DNA from: IOR16 sp963521065
GTDB taxonomy: Bacteria > Bacillota > Clostridia > Peptostreptococcales > Anaerovoracaceae
DNA: 64,000 bases
Reading direction: 5' to 3'
NCBI GenBank assembly: GCA_963521065.1
Contig: CAUQTI010000014.1
Coordinates: 1-64,000, forward strand
Below are positions 63,498 through 64,000 of the stretch, in pieces. The position numbers were made by a program, and so were the translations under genes. The notes below the pieces were generated by a model. The model saw nothing but the letters and a program-made list of their open reading frames with translations. It did not search any database and was not told the origin of the DNA. Within the stretch, counting starts at the first letter, position 1, and every line of letters begins with the position of its first letter.

Positions 63498-64000
63498 ATG
63501 AAATTAGGTATTGTTGGTCTTCCCAACGTTGGTAAAAGCACTTTATTTAATGCCATCACGAAAGCCGGCGCAGAAGCGGCAAATTACCCATTTTGCACAA
63601 TTGAGCCGAATGTCGGCGTAGTGACAGTTCCGGACGAACGCCTAAAGGTTTTGCACGAAATGTATCACTCGAAAAAGACCGTTTTCACTGCAATTGAATT
63701 TTATGACATTGCCGGTTTGGTAAAGGGTGCCTCAAAAGGTGAAGGCTTAGGGAACAAGTTCCTCGGGCATATCCGAGAAGTTGCTGCTATCGTTCATGTA
63801 GTACGTTGCTTTGAAGACCCTAACATCGTTCACGTCGATGGAAAAATCAATCCGCTTTCGGATATTGAAACCATTAATATGGAGTTGATTTTATCCGATA
63901 TGGAGCTTTTGGAGCGCCGCCTTCAAAAAACACAGAAAAACCTCAAAGGGGATAAAAGCCTCCAAAAAGAAATTGATTTATTGAGGAAAATATTGGAAGT
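63498..64000 (+). CDS. ychF: Ribosome-binding GTPase YchF, 5' part (truncated by window edge)
   Basis: The first about 167 codons of the Obg-family GTPase: G1 loop GLPNVGKSTLFNAI, NYPFCTIEPNVGVV, and DIAGLVKGASKGEGLGNKFL (G3). The coding frame runs past the right edge, so length and C-terminus are unseen. YchF binds ribosomes and, unusually, can hydrolyse ATP. AAGGAG lies 8 bp before ATG 63498. Confidence 0.95.
   Translation, partial: MKLGIVGLPNVGKSTLFNAITKAGAEAANYPFCTIEPNVGVVTVPDERLKVLHEMYHSKKTVFTAIEFYDIAGLVKGASKGEGLGNKFLGHIREVAAIVHVVRCFEDPNIVHVDGKINPLSDIETINMELILSDMELLERRLQKTQKNLKGDKSLQKEIDLLRKILE

Overview
The window looks like chromosomal DNA of an anaerobic, low-to-moderate GC Firmicute of the class Clostridia. 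The grounds are Shine-Dalgarno sites close to AGGAGG before most genes, a clostridial division and cell-wall (dcw) cluster with SpoVE/SpoVD-type proteins, DUF881/DUF1290 proteins and no ftsA, an oxygen-sensitive indolepyruvate ferredoxin oxidoreductase, an SLH-anchored surface protein, and exosporium-like collagen and Cys-rich proteins. A family such as Anaerovoracaceae would fit, but the species cannot be read from the sequence.

Layout. 1-7.5 kb: a 2105-residue secreted SLH protein with an N-terminal FMN-binding (flavinylation) domain, four GLUG-type modules and a second FMN-like domain, followed by a broken SLH-gene remnant. 7.5-9.4 kb: a 1.5-kb mini-island carrying a DUF3791/DUF3990/small-ORF operon, bracketed by 87-bp direct repeats that duplicate the 3' end and terminator of an initiator tRNA gene; the intact tRNA-Asn, tRNA-Leu and tRNA-fMet genes and their promoter follow. 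9.7-19.8 kb: an M20 peptidase-like protein with an unusual active site, a DUF2238-like membrane protein, iorBA, a TPR/radical-SAM operon, argS and a DUF523 gene. 19.9-27.2 kb: mutS2, a ZapA-like gene, pheST and a 23S rRNA methyltransferase. 27.3-44.2 kb: the whole dcw cluster on the minus strand, from mraZ (at 44.1 kb) to ftsZ (at 27.3 kb), with MraZ boxes upstream and a terminator-like hairpin between ftsL and spoVD.

44.5-64 kb is a mosaic of small transcription units: a Cys-rich poly-Asn protein; an ArsR-MATE efflux operon with a clear promoter and operator; a MerR regulator facing a DUF554-B3/4 operon through a 19-bp-spacer promoter; a collagen-like exosporium-type protein; an AraC regulator; a MocR regulator facing a threonine-dehydratase-like/ornithine-cyclodeaminase-like pair; a NYN/OST-HTH protein; an orphan membrane protein and a lipoprotein; a MacAB-type efflux system; lgt; and the start of ychF, cut by the window edge.

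The strongest candidates for undescribed biology are the tRNA-bracketed DUF3990 mini-island, the S-layer-anchored double FMN-domain giant, the MocR-controlled enzyme pair (possibly hydroxyaspartate to aspartate), and the MerR-controlled DUF554-B3/4 operon. Functional statements on these are inference from family knowledge and visible motifs; no database search was possible.
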